Shown: one piece after another, positions 8,367 to 17,974 of the stretch
Position numbering within the stretch: position 1 is the stretch's first letter
Layout of the letters: each line of letters starts with the position of its first letter
Source of the DNA: Mesorhizobium sophorae
GTDB taxonomy: Bacteria > Pseudomonadota > Alphaproteobacteria > Rhizobiales > Rhizobiaceae
DNA length: 63,980 bases
Reading direction: 5' to 3'
Assembly (NCBI RefSeq): GCF_002270415.1
Contig: NZ_NNRI01000018.1
Span: 1-63,980, forward strand
The notes under the pieces: model-generated
What the model saw: only the letters and a program-made list of their open reading frames with translations
Databases searched by the model: none
Told to the model about the DNA's origin: nothing
Position numbers and translations under genes: made by a program

Positions 8367-9169
8367 TCAGTACCGCTTCCCCTCGGCGATAAGCGTCATG
8401 ATCTTAGTAGCAGCCTCCTTGAGTTTAGCTTTCTTCGTTAGCGCCTTTACACGCAGCGTTGCATCTTCGTAATCAAGAAACGGCTCAATATTCTGTCTTG
8501 AGAGCACGGTGAAGATTCCTCGGTCACTGCTGTTGATTTGAGAGGTGAGTCCCTCAAGGGTTTGCAAAAGCCCCTCGTCAGATTTGCTGTGAGCGCCCAA
8601 CAGTCGGCGCGGACCTTCCTCATCGCCGGCTTGCTGCCAGGCGAAGAGGAGGCTTAGCGGGCGAGGACATTGCTGAATGTCTTTTAGAGTCATCGCATTA
8701 TACCTCGATAGCGTGATGCGGATTGCGTCATCCAATTGCAGCTCCGAAGCCAACACCCACTCGCCCTCGTGACGGCTTCGATCTCCGAACCGGCCGTGAG
8801 CAAAGATCTCATGCCGAAACACAAACGTAAGCCACCCGATTGCAGCACCCTTTGCGAACATGTCACGGGTTGCGATACTGCGTTGAGCCGGCTTTAGCCG
8901 TGCCAAAAGCAAGCCTACCAGTGGAAGCGTCCTGTCCCAAAGGGAACTGAAGGCAAACCCGTCGAAGGGACGAAGACGATATGCCTCGTCCATGCTGTTA
9001 GCCAATGCCATAAGAAGGTTTCGACACTGCTTCGCGTTCAGGAGTTCGTAGGCGCCGCCTTTTATCCGCTCTATCATCAAGTCAGTTTTGGTAAGTGTTC
9101 CGGCCACATCTTGGCGTTGGAACGATAAGAGCACGGTTGCCGTTTGATCGGGACCAGTTGCCAGGGCGT
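8367..9169 (-). pseudogene. KAP-type P-loop NTPase, C-terminal part separated by an IS
   Basis: This reading frame lacks its own start. On the far side of the IS66-like insertion it continues the KAP NTPase frame: ...FNALWDAL joins to ATGPDQTATVLLSFQRQDVA when one copy of the 9-bp target duplication is removed. The roughly 265 residues here (GGAYELLNAKQCRNLL, ARLKPAQRS, FVFRHEIFAHGRFGDRS and so on) would be the C-terminal domain of a protein of about 735 residues. No known catalytic motif is visible in this part. It is presumably not translated as a functional protein now. Confidence 0.75.
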
Positions 9170-10883
9170 GTAACCGGGGCAAAACCGGTGGCGTTTGAGC
9201 GGGTCGATCTGCTGTTGGGGTTCACTGAGCGGCGACGAGAACGGGAAGCGGTAGGATCTTGCTGCCAGGGATGCCGAGGCGATCGCCGAGATAATCCCAG
9301 AAGCTGACACCGAGCTTGTTGCAGGTCTTCATCATGCTGAGCATGGTGTCGCGGGCAGCACGGCCCTGGTCACTGTGGGTTCCGCCGCTGATCTTGCGGC
9401 GGGTCACCACGCTGCGGATATCGTTCTCCGAGCCGTTGGTGTGGAGCGGAATGTCCGGGCGTCGGAGGATCCTCAGGAAGCTTTGGCGGTCGGTCCGGAT
9501 GCGCGCGAGCAGACGGTCGAGGGTCACGAACCTGGTCTTCATGCCGACGATCCGGTCGAACCGCCGGGCCAGTTCCCTGGCTCTTCGGGGCGTGGGATCC
9601 AGACACCACGCCTTGATGTCGTTGTAGAGCCACCAGATCCGGCTCTGGATCAGGGCCTTGGCGCGGCGCTGCGGGTCGGTGAAGCTATCGAGGGCATGGA
9701 TCTGCCGCTCCATGTGGACCCAGCACCGCGCGTGCTCGCCGATTGCGAACTGGCCCGCCCCATCACTGAGGATGACGGTGCCGTCGAGGGCCTTTGCCTC
9801 GGTCAGACCGCCCCACAACGCGCCTTCACTGGCGATGCGGAACGGGTCCAGAGGGCCATCCTTGGGCTCCAGGCCATGGGCGAGCAGATGGGCGTCCCAT
9901 GACGCCGCGTCCTCGAACCCGGACGGCTCGCGCCCGGCATGCAGAAGATCCGTCGTGATCACCGGCAGCCCGCGCTCCAGCATGTAGGCGCGTGAGGCGG
10001 CGTTCAGGACCCACCGGGCCGACCCGCCGTGCAGGAGCCGCAGGAAGTTCAGCCGGCTCTTCGACTGGGTGGTCGTGAACACGGCGAACCGGTCATTGCC
10101 GATTTGCGTGCACACGCCATTGACCGCGCCATGGCGGGCCCCGGTGTCGTCGACGCTGACCCAACCGGCCGAAGCGAGCCCGGCCGTCAGAACCTGCTTC
10201 GCTTCGGCGACAAAGGCGTCGATCTTGCTGGTCAGGATCCGCACGACCTGGCGCTTGGAGATCGACACGCCGAAGTCGCGCAGCAACGCGACGATCCGCT
10301 CCACGGTCGATTGACCCTGGTGATAAAGCGACAGCACCAGACGCCGAAGCTCCAAACCGAAGTGCCCGTCGACCCCGTCCGGCAGCGGAGCGACGACGAT
10401 CCGGCCATCCGGCAAACGCCAGCGGTCCCGATGATAGCGGACCACCCGCACCCCAATCGTCAGATCCTGCACCACGAAGCTTGTCCGCCCCACAAACTGC
10501 GAGCCCGGTGGCGGCTCATAACAAAGACGGCGCTCTTCGGTGACGACCGCCCGGCTCGAGCCACGTCGCTTCGGACCCGTTGCCGCAGGTGAATTCCGCT
10601 TGGACGACTGCTCCATCCCGCTCGGCTTCAGCGTCGGGCGCGGCGGTAGACCTTTCAGACGCCGGATCTCATCCTTCAGAGCCGCATTCTCGGCGCGAAG
10701 CCCGGCGACCTCTGCCCGCAACTGCAGGATCATGTCGAGCAGGTCCGCAGGGGTCAGCGTTCGAGAATCTGGTGGCTCCGCCATGGCCCGATGGAATCAC
10801 GCCGCCCGCCAAACCGCCACCCACCCCAACCCGATACACCCGAGTCATAACGCCGCGTCCGCCACCGGTTTTGCCCCGGTTAC
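9170..10883 (-). mobile_element. IS66-like insertion sequence, copy 1
   Basis: This 1714-bp element has perfect 24-bp terminal inverted repeats beginning gtaaccggggcaaaaccggt, with GTAA ends typical of the IS66 family. It is flanked by ccagggcgt direct repeats (9161-9169 and 10884-10892). It carries one transposase gene and no visible tnpA/tnpB accessory genes. It interrupts the KAP NTPase gene. A copy that appears identical lies in the opposite orientation at 21309-23022. Confidence 0.92.
9222..10784 (-). CDS. IS66-like transposase, copy 1
   Basis: This 520-residue DDE transposase has an N-terminal leucine-rich coiled coil (about residues 13-45), a basic linker, and a catalytic core with VSVDDTG (Asp about 212), VILSDGAGQFA (Asp about 341) and LHTNGSEND (Glu about 453), as in IS66 TnpC proteins. 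It catalyses cut and joining of the element ends. Unlike typical IS66 elements, no tnpA or tnpB is present, so this belongs to the single-ORF subgroup. The protein is identical to copy 2 at 21408-22970, which indicates recent activity. Confidence 0.92.
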   Translation of the reverse strand: MAEPPDSRTLTPADLLDMILQLRAEVAGLRAENAALKDEIRRLKGLPPRPTLKPSGMEQSSKRNSPAATGPKRRGSSRAVVTEERRLCYEPPPGSQFVGRTSFVVQDLTIGVRVVRYHRDRWRLPDGRIVVAPLPDGVDGHFGLELRRLVLSLYHQGQSTVERIVALLRDFGVSISKRQVVRILTSKIDAFVAEAKQVLTAGLASAGWVSVDDTGARHGAVNGVCTQIGNDRFAVFTTTQSKSRLNFLRLLHGGSARWVLNAASRAYMLERGLPVITTDLLHAGREPSGFEDAASWDAHLLAHGLEPKDGPLDPFRIASEGALWGGLTEAKALDGTVILSDGAGQFAIGEHARCWVHMERQIHALDSFTDPQRRAKALIQSRIWWLYNDIKAWCLDPTPRRARELARRFDRIVGMKTRFVTLDRLLARIRTDRQSFLRILRRPDIPLHTNGSENDIRSVVTRRKISGGTHSDQGRAARDTMLSMMKTCNKLGVSFWDYLGDRLGIPGSKILPLPVLVAAQ

Positions 10884-12297
10884 CCAGGGCGTCCCATAAG
10901 GCATTGAAATCACTTTGTCTCAGTGCATGAGATGGCGTGGCCATCGCAAAGTAGAGCCTGTAGTGGTCCGGGCTCGCTAAGCGCCGACTTTGAATTGCCT
11001 CATCCCTCGTTCGGTCATCAACCCTTTCGAAAAGCTGGAATACAGGTCCGCTTTTTGAGAAGTTCGGGGTAACACCAGCAAGCTGTGCCGAGAAAGAATG
11101 CCGATAGAGATCGTTGTCGAATACGTGTTCGCCGGCTGCGGCCTCAACTGCAGCCGATTGCTGGCTCTTCTCCGCTTCATCCACCCGGGCCGTTCCCAAT
11201 GACAGGGCGGCCGCCGTGCCACAGTACTCTTCGATCCATCGATACAGCGCTGGATTGCCATCTTTGATCAGATGCAGCCAGACGAGGTCCGCCAAATCGG
11301 CGCTAATTTCCCGGAGAGGGGGCCAGAAAAAGCGAATTGAATCTAATGCCCGAACCACAGATCTGGGGGTCCGCAATTGTCGGCCGCCTTCGTGATCGAT
11401 TACCTCGCGCAGCCGCTCTCGCTCGTCCTCGTCCTTGGCTACGCCTATTTGCCGTAATGCCTCAGCGAACCACTGGCGCAATTGGAAAGCTTCTGGCTTG
11501 GGCACCATCACCGTGAGCTGAATGATCTTCTCAAGAAAAGCTCGACCGTTCTGAACGCTAGCGGCCGCTTGAATGCTATGTGCTAACACCTCACTGTCGT
11601 AGCAGAGCACATAGATGACATTTGGCAGGTCGACGACCGACCTTACCAGGCGCAGGATTTCCATAATTTCTCCCGGCTCCAGTCGATCCACGTCATCGAT
11701 AGTGACTACGAAGCGGTGACCAAGCTCGCGCAACGATGTGACGAGTTGGTCTTTGAGATCCGCCAACTGGGGAGGAGCATTGGTCCCGGCCATTCCCCCC
11801 GCGGCTTTCAGGCCCTTTCCGGCATATTTGACCGCACCAATCCCCGCGACGTCCCCTGCTACCTCAACCATTTCCCCCGCTTTGCTCAGTGCGGACATAA
11901 AGCTTCGAAGCGCTTTGCCAGCCTTTTTGGCCTTTGTGATTGAAATCCGCGTGGCGTCCCCGGCCGCGAGGGCGACCTGATCCAATTGGTTGGAGAGCTC
12001 GGTAAAGAGGCTGGTGATAAGGGCGTCTCGATTGCCAATCAGCCAAGGCCGGAAGTGGATGACTGTTGGCCGGGTCGCGAGAGGTAATTTGCTGAGCTCG
12101 TCCCCCACCAAAAACAGTAAGCTCGACTTTCCAGACCCCCAGGCGCCTTCAAGCCCGACAACCAATCCGTCCTCGGATGCTCGATCAACCAAGGACGTGG
12201 CAATACGCTTTGCTACCTCGCGGAACCCAAGTTTATCCTCGTCGCCTGCGCCCAAAGCGCGGTCACCTCGTACTGCATAATTTTCTGTGAGTTCCAT
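10884..12297 (-). pseudogene. KAP-type P-loop NTPase, N-terminal part disrupted by an IS
   Basis: The first 471 residues carry a KAP-family ATPase: Walker A in LEGAWGSGKSSLLFLV (about residues 48-63), Walker B in FVVTIDDVDRLEPGE (about 195-209), and between them a Gly/Ala-rich hydrophobic stretch (about 140-165) where KAP proteins often have membrane segments. KAP NTPases are membrane-associated and recur in phage-defence loci. The frame is interrupted at 10884 by the IS and resumes at 9169, so the current product would be truncated with an IS-derived tail. An integrase remnant lies just upstream of the start codon. Confidence 0.85.
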
Positions 12298-12336
12298 GGG
12301 CGTAAGTCCTGATATTTTGGAGATCGTCGGTTTACT

Positions 12337-12690
12337 TCATTGGGTATCAAAGGAGCCAGTGTATTGACGCGCTGTGCTATACGCCGAGCAGGGGCCAAGT
12401 CGTTCGGTGACCGGTCGCAGAGGATCGACAAGGCCAAGGTCGTAGATCATGGTCGTTTCGTGGTTCCCCTTGTGGTCGACGTAATGGGAAATAGCCTCGT
12501 GCGATACGCCTTGGGCTGTCAACATCAGGGAGATGGCAATCCGCTTGAGGTCGTAAAGCTGGAAATACTCCGGAACGCCCGGCATCGCTTTGAACCTGTC
12601 CAGCCCCTTGCGAAAGTTATCGTGGGGCTGGGTCTGGTCGGTATGTGACGGGAACAGCAGCTTGCTTTCAGGCCAGTGGAGGCCTTGGGC
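12337..12690 (-). pseudogene. Phage-type tyrosine integrase, C-terminal remnant
   Basis: The minus-strand frame from about 12690 has no start. It includes YDLKRIAISLMLTAQGVSHE, AISHYVDHKGN and TMIYDLGLVDPLRPVTERLG, the end of a P4/phage-type integrase including the Tyr-Asp-Leu of the active-site tail. The usual HDLRRT arginine box reads YDLKRI, so the catalytic set is degraded, and the N-terminal three quarters are missing. It lies beside a tRNA 3' fragment at 12766-12812, the normal place for an integrase relative to its attachment site. Confidence 0.7.
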
Positions 12691-12765
12691 GTATATATGT
12701 CAAGAAATGACGATATGACAAATGATGATATATTTTTATGTTACGGTAATATTAGCCTGTGGCTG

Positions 12766-12812
12766 TTTTTGTAAACCGAAGGTCGGGAGTTCGATCCTCT
12801 CTGCCGGCACCA
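12766..12812 (+). repeat. tRNA-Thr 3'-half fragment, candidate att site
   Basis: The sequence contains an anticodon loop with TGT, a variable loop, a T-arm (gggag, ttcgatc, ctctc) and an acceptor 3' strand ending tgccggcacca. It matches the 3' half of a threonine tRNA (UGU). The 5' half (acceptor, D-arm) is absent upstream, so this is not a working tRNA gene. Integrative elements that use the tRNA 3' end leave exactly such a copy at their distal end. Here an integrase remnant is adjacent. Confidence 0.75.
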
Positions 12813-13043
12813 TGATTTTCAAATATTTACGTGAAGACCGGATCTGCTAAATCTTCTCATGTAACTTTCATGTAACCGGCCATTGCGATCTGGCTGGGTA
12901 GCAGGACCTCCGCCATGCCGGCTACTCGGAAGGGGCCGTCTGGCCGTGTTGGGTCAATGACGTATTACGGGTTGATATGTATTCATAGGGCTTGAAGATT
13001 TCTGCGCACACCGGGATACTCATCTACGTACAGAAACCACGGA
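12813..13043. other. Intergenic region with att-flanking repeat copy A
   Basis: No gene is seen. From about 12825 to 12881 lies a stretch containing ttacgtgaa, ggatc, catgtaa and ttcatgtaa motifs. It aligns, with substitutions and small gaps, to 16601-16655 on the other side of the helicase gene. The motif repetition resembles integrase arm sites. The promoter of the helicase gene is presumably here, but I cannot place it. Confidence 0.45.
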
Positions 13044-16000
13044 GTGTTGCTAGCAACGATGGACGATCTCTTCGCTATAAAATGCGCGTGTAAGGTTCCG
13101 GAGCGTTTAGCCGTGTTCGGGCACATTGGTGGAAATCGAATATTTCAAGTTGCCCATCCAGCGCGACAAGATGCTGTAACGCTCCAACAAGGACAGGTGA
13201 TACGCGGGCGAACTTTTTGGCGAGCGGTCTCGTCGGAATTAGGCTCGATTGCAGTCGTTGACTACGACACAATCTCACTTTTGGGCTGCGATGCGGTTTT
13301 AAAAATACCGGACATTTCTTCCTCTGCGGCCGTCACACAAGCGTTAGAGGCGGGCATGGGCGTCTGGATCGGGCCCAAGCCACGGAAGCCAGGGCAGGGG
13401 CCGTCTGAACGTGACGCTGTAACCACATCCTGGAAAGACCGGTTTGATCTGATCAGCGAGGAGTATGAGGGGGACCGATGCACGCGTTTGGGCCTGCGGC
13501 CACCTCAAGTCGGCGCCATCCACGCGGTAAAGGCCCATTGGAGCGTTTCAAGCCAACCTGCAACGCTTGTTTTGCCGACTGGAGCTGGCAAGACCGATAC
13601 CATGGCGGCGCTATTGGTTTCTGAGCAGATCCCCCGCCTTTTGGTAATCGTCCCTTCCGACCCCCTCCGCCGACAAATTGGTTTGAAGTTCGCCCAACTC
13701 GACGTTTTGAAGGCGGCAGGCTTAGTGCCGAGCGATCTACGCCACCCGGCAGTGGCCATCCTGTCTAGAGGGCTCAAGAGCGTCCAGCAAATCGATGAGC
13801 TTGTGGCCGAGGCCAATGTGGTGGTGACCACAATGAGCCTGCTCACGAGCATGTCAGAGGAGCTGCGAGCCTATTTGGCCGCGTCTATGAGTCATCTCTT
13901 TGTTGATGAGGCGCATCATATTGGCGCTAACACTTGGCGCGATTTCAAGGCCTTGTTCCACGGCAAAACGACCCTTCAGTTTACGGCGACGCCGTTCCGT
14001 AACGACGGTCGCCGCCTTGATGGAAAGTTCATCTACGTTTATCCCCTGCGACGCGCCCAGAAAGACAAGCTTTTTACATCAATCGCCTACGTGCCGGTCC
14101 ACGGACACGGAGAGAGCGATACCGATCGGCAAATTGCCGCTCGCGTAAAAAAACAACTGCTGGAAGACGAGGCGAAAGGATACAAGCACCTGGCGATGGC
14201 CCGGACGGGTTCAGTCAAGCACGCCATAGCGTTGCATGAGGTTTATCGTGCCATCGCTCCCGAAGCGGCCCCCACTCTAATCCACAGCGAGATGTCGAGC
14301 TTGCAAAGGGCCGCCGCTCTCACGGAGCTTCGGTCGGGCCGCTCACGGATTATCGTCTGTGTCGATATGCTGGGGGAGGGGTTCGATTTACCTGATCTCA
14401 AGATCGCCGGGCTGCACGACAAGCACAAGAGTGAGTCAGTCACGCTTCAGTTCATTGGCCGTTTTACGCGGGCGCGTCAGGATTTAGGCACCGCTACGGT
14501 CATCGCCAATATTCAGGCTGGAAACACGGCAAGCAGCCTTAATGCGCTCTTTGCGGAGGACGCCGACTGGAATCATATCCTGGCGGTCATCGGACATAAT
14601 CGCACCGAACGCGAACGACGCCGTGAAGACCTATTTGGAGGTTTCCCCGATGCAGCAATCGAAACGTTTCCGTTGGAGACGATCGAGCCGCGTTTCAGCA
14701 CCGTGATTTACCGGACCACCTGTGCGGAGTGGGGTCCCACAGCTGTGGAACTAAGCTCCGGGCCTTGGTCGACAATAGTGGAGCCGCCCGCAATCAACGC
14801 GGAGAGCCGGCTTGTCCTTTTCGTAAGGCGGGATGAAGAACGGCTGCGCTGGACGTCAGTCAAGGCCGCTCGCAACGTCAGCTACAATCTGGTGATGGCC
14901 CATTGGGACCCGGATCTCGCGTTACTTTTTATTCATGGCTCGGATCTCGCCGACCTGCACGCGGAGCTGGCGAAAGTGCTGGCCGGCGACAGCGTCCAGC
15001 GGATCACGGGCGAGCAGGTCTTCCGGGTCCTCTACGGGTTCCGTCGCCTAATGTTGACGAGTCTGGGGCTTAGCGAGACTCAGAGAAAACCAGTGCGCTA
15101 TTCTCAATTCATGGGATCGGATATCGCTGATCAACTGGATACGTTGCCGGGGAACCGGTCGCGGACTAAGACCAATCTATTCGGGCTTGGTTATGTCGAT
15201 GTTCAGGACCTCGACGAAAATGGCAGCGTTATCGGTATCCATCCGGCCAAGGAAACAATCGGCTGCTCGCAGAAGGGCAAGTTTTGGTCGTATCAATCTT
15301 CCAACAGTTTTTCCGAATGGATCGATTGGTGCCATGACATCGGCCGTAAGGTCCTGAATGATAACATCACGCCAGAAACGATTCTTCGAAACGTCGTCCG
15401 TCCCAAGCGGTTGGCCGCGCTTCCATCAGCCAAAATTGCCATAGGTGTTGCTTGGCCTGAGACGTTTCTCGATGCCGCCGAGGATCGGATCGACCTTATC
15501 ATCGAGGGGCAGCCGGTCCCGCTTTATAACTGCGAAATTGAGCTTGACGAGTTTGCGATAACCGACGTGATCAAATTTAGGGTTTCGAGCGGCGAACAAA
15601 GCTCCCATTTCGAACTTCAGATTGGAGCTAGTGGCGCCTTGTTTACGCAGAAGGCAGGCCAGGATGTTCAGGTGGTTAGGGGCCGGGCGCGCAAAGAGAA
15701 GCCGCTCGTTGAACTATTCCATGAGGATCCCCCACATATTTACTTTGCCGACGGTGATACCCTCGTAGCACCGGATATCCTCGAACTATCGAAAGAGTCG
15801 GCATTCCAAGCCTTTGACCCGAACGAGATTCTTCCTAAGGACTGGACAGGAGTCGACATCAAATCTGAATCCCAAGGCCTGAAGAAACGCACCGACACTG
15901 TGCAGGGGCGTGTTGTTGAAATGTTGCGCAATGGCGATATTCCGTACGACATCATTTTCGACGATGATGGGGCTGGCGAAGTGGCTGACGTTGTCGCCAT

Positions 16001-16406
16001 CCGGCGCTCCGGCCGAACGTTGATCATCGACCTCTTTCACTGCAAATATTCTTCAGGAAGGCTGCCGGGTGCGCGGGTCGAGGACCTTTATGAGGTATGT
16101 GGACAGGCCCAAAAGTCAGTGCGCTGGGCTGAGCGTTTTACGAAGCTGTTAGACCATCTGCGTCGGCGAGAGCTGGACCGCAATTCTGCTGGAAAACCTA
16201 CTCGCTTCGAGCGGGGGAGCCTTGCTAGTCTGATGACTTTCATCAGTCAGAGCCATGAACTGCACGCCGAGTTTTCGGTAACGCTCGTTCAGCCCGGCTA
16301 CTCTCGCGCAAAGGTCGTCCCGGCGCATCTAGAGCTCTTTGCGGCGACTGCGTCATATCTGATGGAGACTTGGCGTATCCCGCTGCAGATATTTGCGAGT
16401 GCTTGA
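13044..16406 (+). CDS. DEAH-box helicase with C-terminal nuclease-like domain
   Basis: This 1120-residue protein is a superfamily 2 helicase. Motif I is LPTGAGKT (177-184), motif II is VDEAHH (287-292), motif III is TATPFR (314-319) and motif VI is QFIGRFTRA (about 465-473). The last quarter holds a possible PD-(D/E)xK nuclease: GEVADVVAI (about 974-982) followed by LIIDLFHCKYS (about 991-1001), with acidic residues and a lysine in the right spacing. Helicase-nuclease fusions of this type occur in restriction and phage-defence islands and in DNA-repair systems. It stands alone on its strand between diverged att-like repeats, and its GC content is lower than the ribosomal genes. The nuclease call is weaker than the helicase call. 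Confidence 0.8.
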   Translation: MLLATMDDLFAIKCACKVPERLAVFGHIGGNRIFQVAHPARQDAVTLQQGQVIRGRTFWRAVSSELGSIAVVDYDTISLLGCDAVLKIPDISSSAAVTQALEAGMGVWIGPKPRKPGQGPSERDAVTTSWKDRFDLISEEYEGDRCTRLGLRPPQVGAIHAVKAHWSVSSQPATLVLPTGAGKTDTMAALLVSEQIPRLLVIVPSDPLRRQIGLKFAQLDVLKAAGLVPSDLRHPAVAILSRGLKSVQQIDELVAEANVVVTTMSLLTSMSEELRAYLAASMSHLFVDEAHHIGANTWRDFKALFHGKTTLQFTATPFRNDGRRLDGKFIYVYPLRRAQKDKLFTSIAYVPVHGHGESDTDRQIAARVKKQLLEDEAKGYKHLAMARTGSVKHAIALHEVYRAIAPEAAPTLIHSEMSSLQRAAALTELRSGRSRIIVCVDMLGEGFDLPDLKIAGLHDKHKSESVTLQFIGRFTRARQDLGTATVIANIQAGNTASSLNALFAEDADWNHILAVIGHNRTERERRREDLFGGFPDAAIETFPLETIEPRFSTVIYRTTCAEWGPTAVELSSGPWSTIVEPPAINAESRLVLFVRRDEERLRWTSVKAARNVSYNLVMAHWDPDLALLFIHGSDLADLHAELAKVLAGDSVQRITGEQVFRVLYGFRRLMLTSLGLSETQRKPVRYSQFMGSDIADQLDTLPGNRSRTKTNLFGLGYVDVQDLDENGSVIGIHPAKETIGCSQKGKFWSYQSSNSFSEWIDWCHDIGRKVLNDNITPETILRNVVRPKRLAALPSAKIAIGVAWPETFLDAAEDRIDLIIEGQPVPLYNCEIELDEFAITDVIKFRVSSGEQSSHFELQIGASGALFTQKAGQDVQVVRGRARKEKPLVELFHEDPPHIYFADGDTLVAPDILELSKESAFQAFDPNEILPKDWTGVDIKSESQGLKKRTDTVQGRVVEMLRNGDIPYDIIFDDDGAGEVADVVAIRRSGRTLIIDLFHCKYSSGRLPGARVEDLYEVCGQAQKSVRWAERFTKLLDHLRRRELDRNSAGKPTRFERGSLASLMTFISQSHELHAEFSVTLVQPGYSRAKVVPAHLELFAATASYLMETWRIPLQIFASA

Positions 16407-16774
16407 TCTTAAGGCAGGCATTGAATCACTCCGAAGGAAGGGGTTATGCGTTCAAATAGCGTCGGGTGCGCCAATTCTTTTAATTTTTTATGTGATGAGT
16501 TAATCTGTGTTATATACGTTCTGTTACTTTACTGTAGCGCGCCCTAATGCGATAATAACCACAGACTGAATGCTGTACTGCCTACAAAGTTTCAATCACT
16601 TACATGAATTGAGATCCGAAAATGTTTTCATATAAGTTTCGTGTAAATCGGGCCTTAAAAATCACAATAGAATACTCCTGTGTATTACCGACGCTTCCCG
16701 AGATGGCAGCGTTGATAACCTACAAACGCTAGCGTAAGACCGCTCCCTCAATTGCCGGCATCGGATGTTCGCTC
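16407..16774. other. AT-rich intergenic region with att-flanking repeat copy B
   Basis: These 368 bases have no gene and are clearly AT-richer than the surroundings. Positions about 16601-16655 (ttacatgaa, gatcc, catataa, ttcgtgtaa, ggcc) resemble the stretch just after the tRNA-Thr fragment (12825-12881). The promoter of the SIR2-HerA operon should lie in this region; runs such as ttatatac near 16510 could serve as a -10 element but cannot be fixed by eye. Confidence 0.45.
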
Positions 16775-17974
16775 ATGCAGTCCCACGATCCAGTTCGTCA
16801 GGTCAGTTTCATCCAGCAGGCCTTGTCGCAAAATCGAAAGCCGATCGCGTTCTTCATCGGGGCTGGTTGCCCACTCTCTGTGCGCGTTGAAGAGAACGTC
16901 AACGGGCAGCCGACAAACCGACCACTAATCCCAGATGTCAGCGGCCTAACCACGATCATCGCTGACACGCTCACGAGCAAGGAGGAAGGAAAGCTATCCA
17001 CTTGGGACAAGATTGTGAAAGTGGCGGCGGAGGACGGCGCCGACACCAAGAACATCGAGCTGTTGCTTAGCAAGATACGGCAACTAAGTGGCGTGGCAGG
17101 CAAGGGCTTGGTACGCGACCTGTCGGCCGAAGAGCTCAACAAGCTCGATGACCAGATTTGTGGTGTCATCTCGGAGCAGGTCGACAGGGAACTCCCCCAG
17201 AGGGATACTGCCTACCACAATCTGGCGATTTGGGCCCGATCAATCCGTCGAGCGCAGCCGGTTCACCTATTTACGACCAACTACGATCTGTTGCTCGAGC
17301 AAGCCTTGGAGGAAAGCTCAGCACCCTATTTCGATGGTTTCGTCGGGACGCGCAGGGCATTCTTTGACCTGGGGGCTGTCGAAGACGAGGATTTGCTACC
17401 TCCTCGCTGGTCGCGCCTATGGAAGATCCACGGCTCCCTGAACTGGCGCCTCGACGCCAACGGGGCGGTGGTCCGAAGTGACGAGAAGACAAGTGCCCGG
17501 TCCTATCTCATCTACCCATCGCACTTGAAATATGATCAGAGCCGTAAGATGCCCTATCTGGCGATGCTCGACCGTCTCAAGTCCTTCCTGCTGAAGCCAT
17601 CGGCATTGTTATTCGTATGCGGCTACTCGTTCGCCGACGAACATATTAATGACGTCATCTGTCGCAGCCTTGAGACCAATTCGACGGCACAAGCCTTCGC
17701 CTTCATGCATGGCAAGCTGGACGAACCGAAGTACGAGTACGGTCGCAAGTGCGCGTTTTCGACGCCCAATCTAAGTATGCTGGGCTTCGATAAGGCGATT
17801 ATCGGTCGCAATCACGGCGAATGGCGAGGGGACGGAGCCGACGAGTTGGTGCTGCCGCAGAACGTGATCGTTACAGATGGAACAACGGTCTCGGTCCGGC
17901 TGGGAGACTTCGCAGCGTTAGGCAATCTTCTTCGTGGCCTTGCCGGTGAGCAGGAGCAATCGGATGAAGCCTAG
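16775..17974 (+). CDS. SIR2-family NADase-type defence protein
   Basis: This 399-residue protein carries the SIR2-like fold of prokaryotic immune effectors. FFIGAGCP (27-33) forms the nucleotide loop, LFTTNYD (165-171) supplies the conserved Asn and Asp, KIHGSLNW (217-224) the catalytic His, and CGYSFADEH (282-290) the distal nucleotide motif. Such proteins hydrolyse NAD+ on phage sensing; in SIR2-HerA systems the partner is a HerA-type ATPase. The HerA gene here starts inside the last codons of this one (11-bp overlap), which strongly supports that pairing. It is the first gene of a four-gene operon on the + strand. Confidence 0.88.
   Translation: MQSHDPVRQVSFIQQALSQNRKPIAFFIGAGCPLSVRVEENVNGQPTNRPLIPDVSGLTTIIADTLTSKEEGKLSTWDKIVKVAAEDGADTKNIELLLSKIRQLSGVAGKGLVRDLSAEELNKLDDQICGVISEQVDRELPQRDTAYHNLAIWARSIRRAQPVHLFTTNYDLLLEQALEESSAPYFDGFVGTRRAFFDLGAVEDEDLLPPRWSRLWKIHGSLNWRLDANGAVVRSDEKTSARSYLIYPSHLKYDQSRKMPYLAMLDRLKSFLLKPSALLFVCGYSFADEHINDVICRSLETNSTAQAFAFMHGKLDEPKYEYGRKCAFSTPNLSMLGFDKAIIGRNHGEWRGDGADELVLPQNVIVTDGTTVSVRLGDFAALGNLLRGLAGEQEQSDEA

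Noticed and set aside
12766..12812. Functional tRNA-Thr gene
   Set aside because: No D-arm or 5' acceptor strand pairs with the 3' half; only the anticodon-to-CCA part exists.
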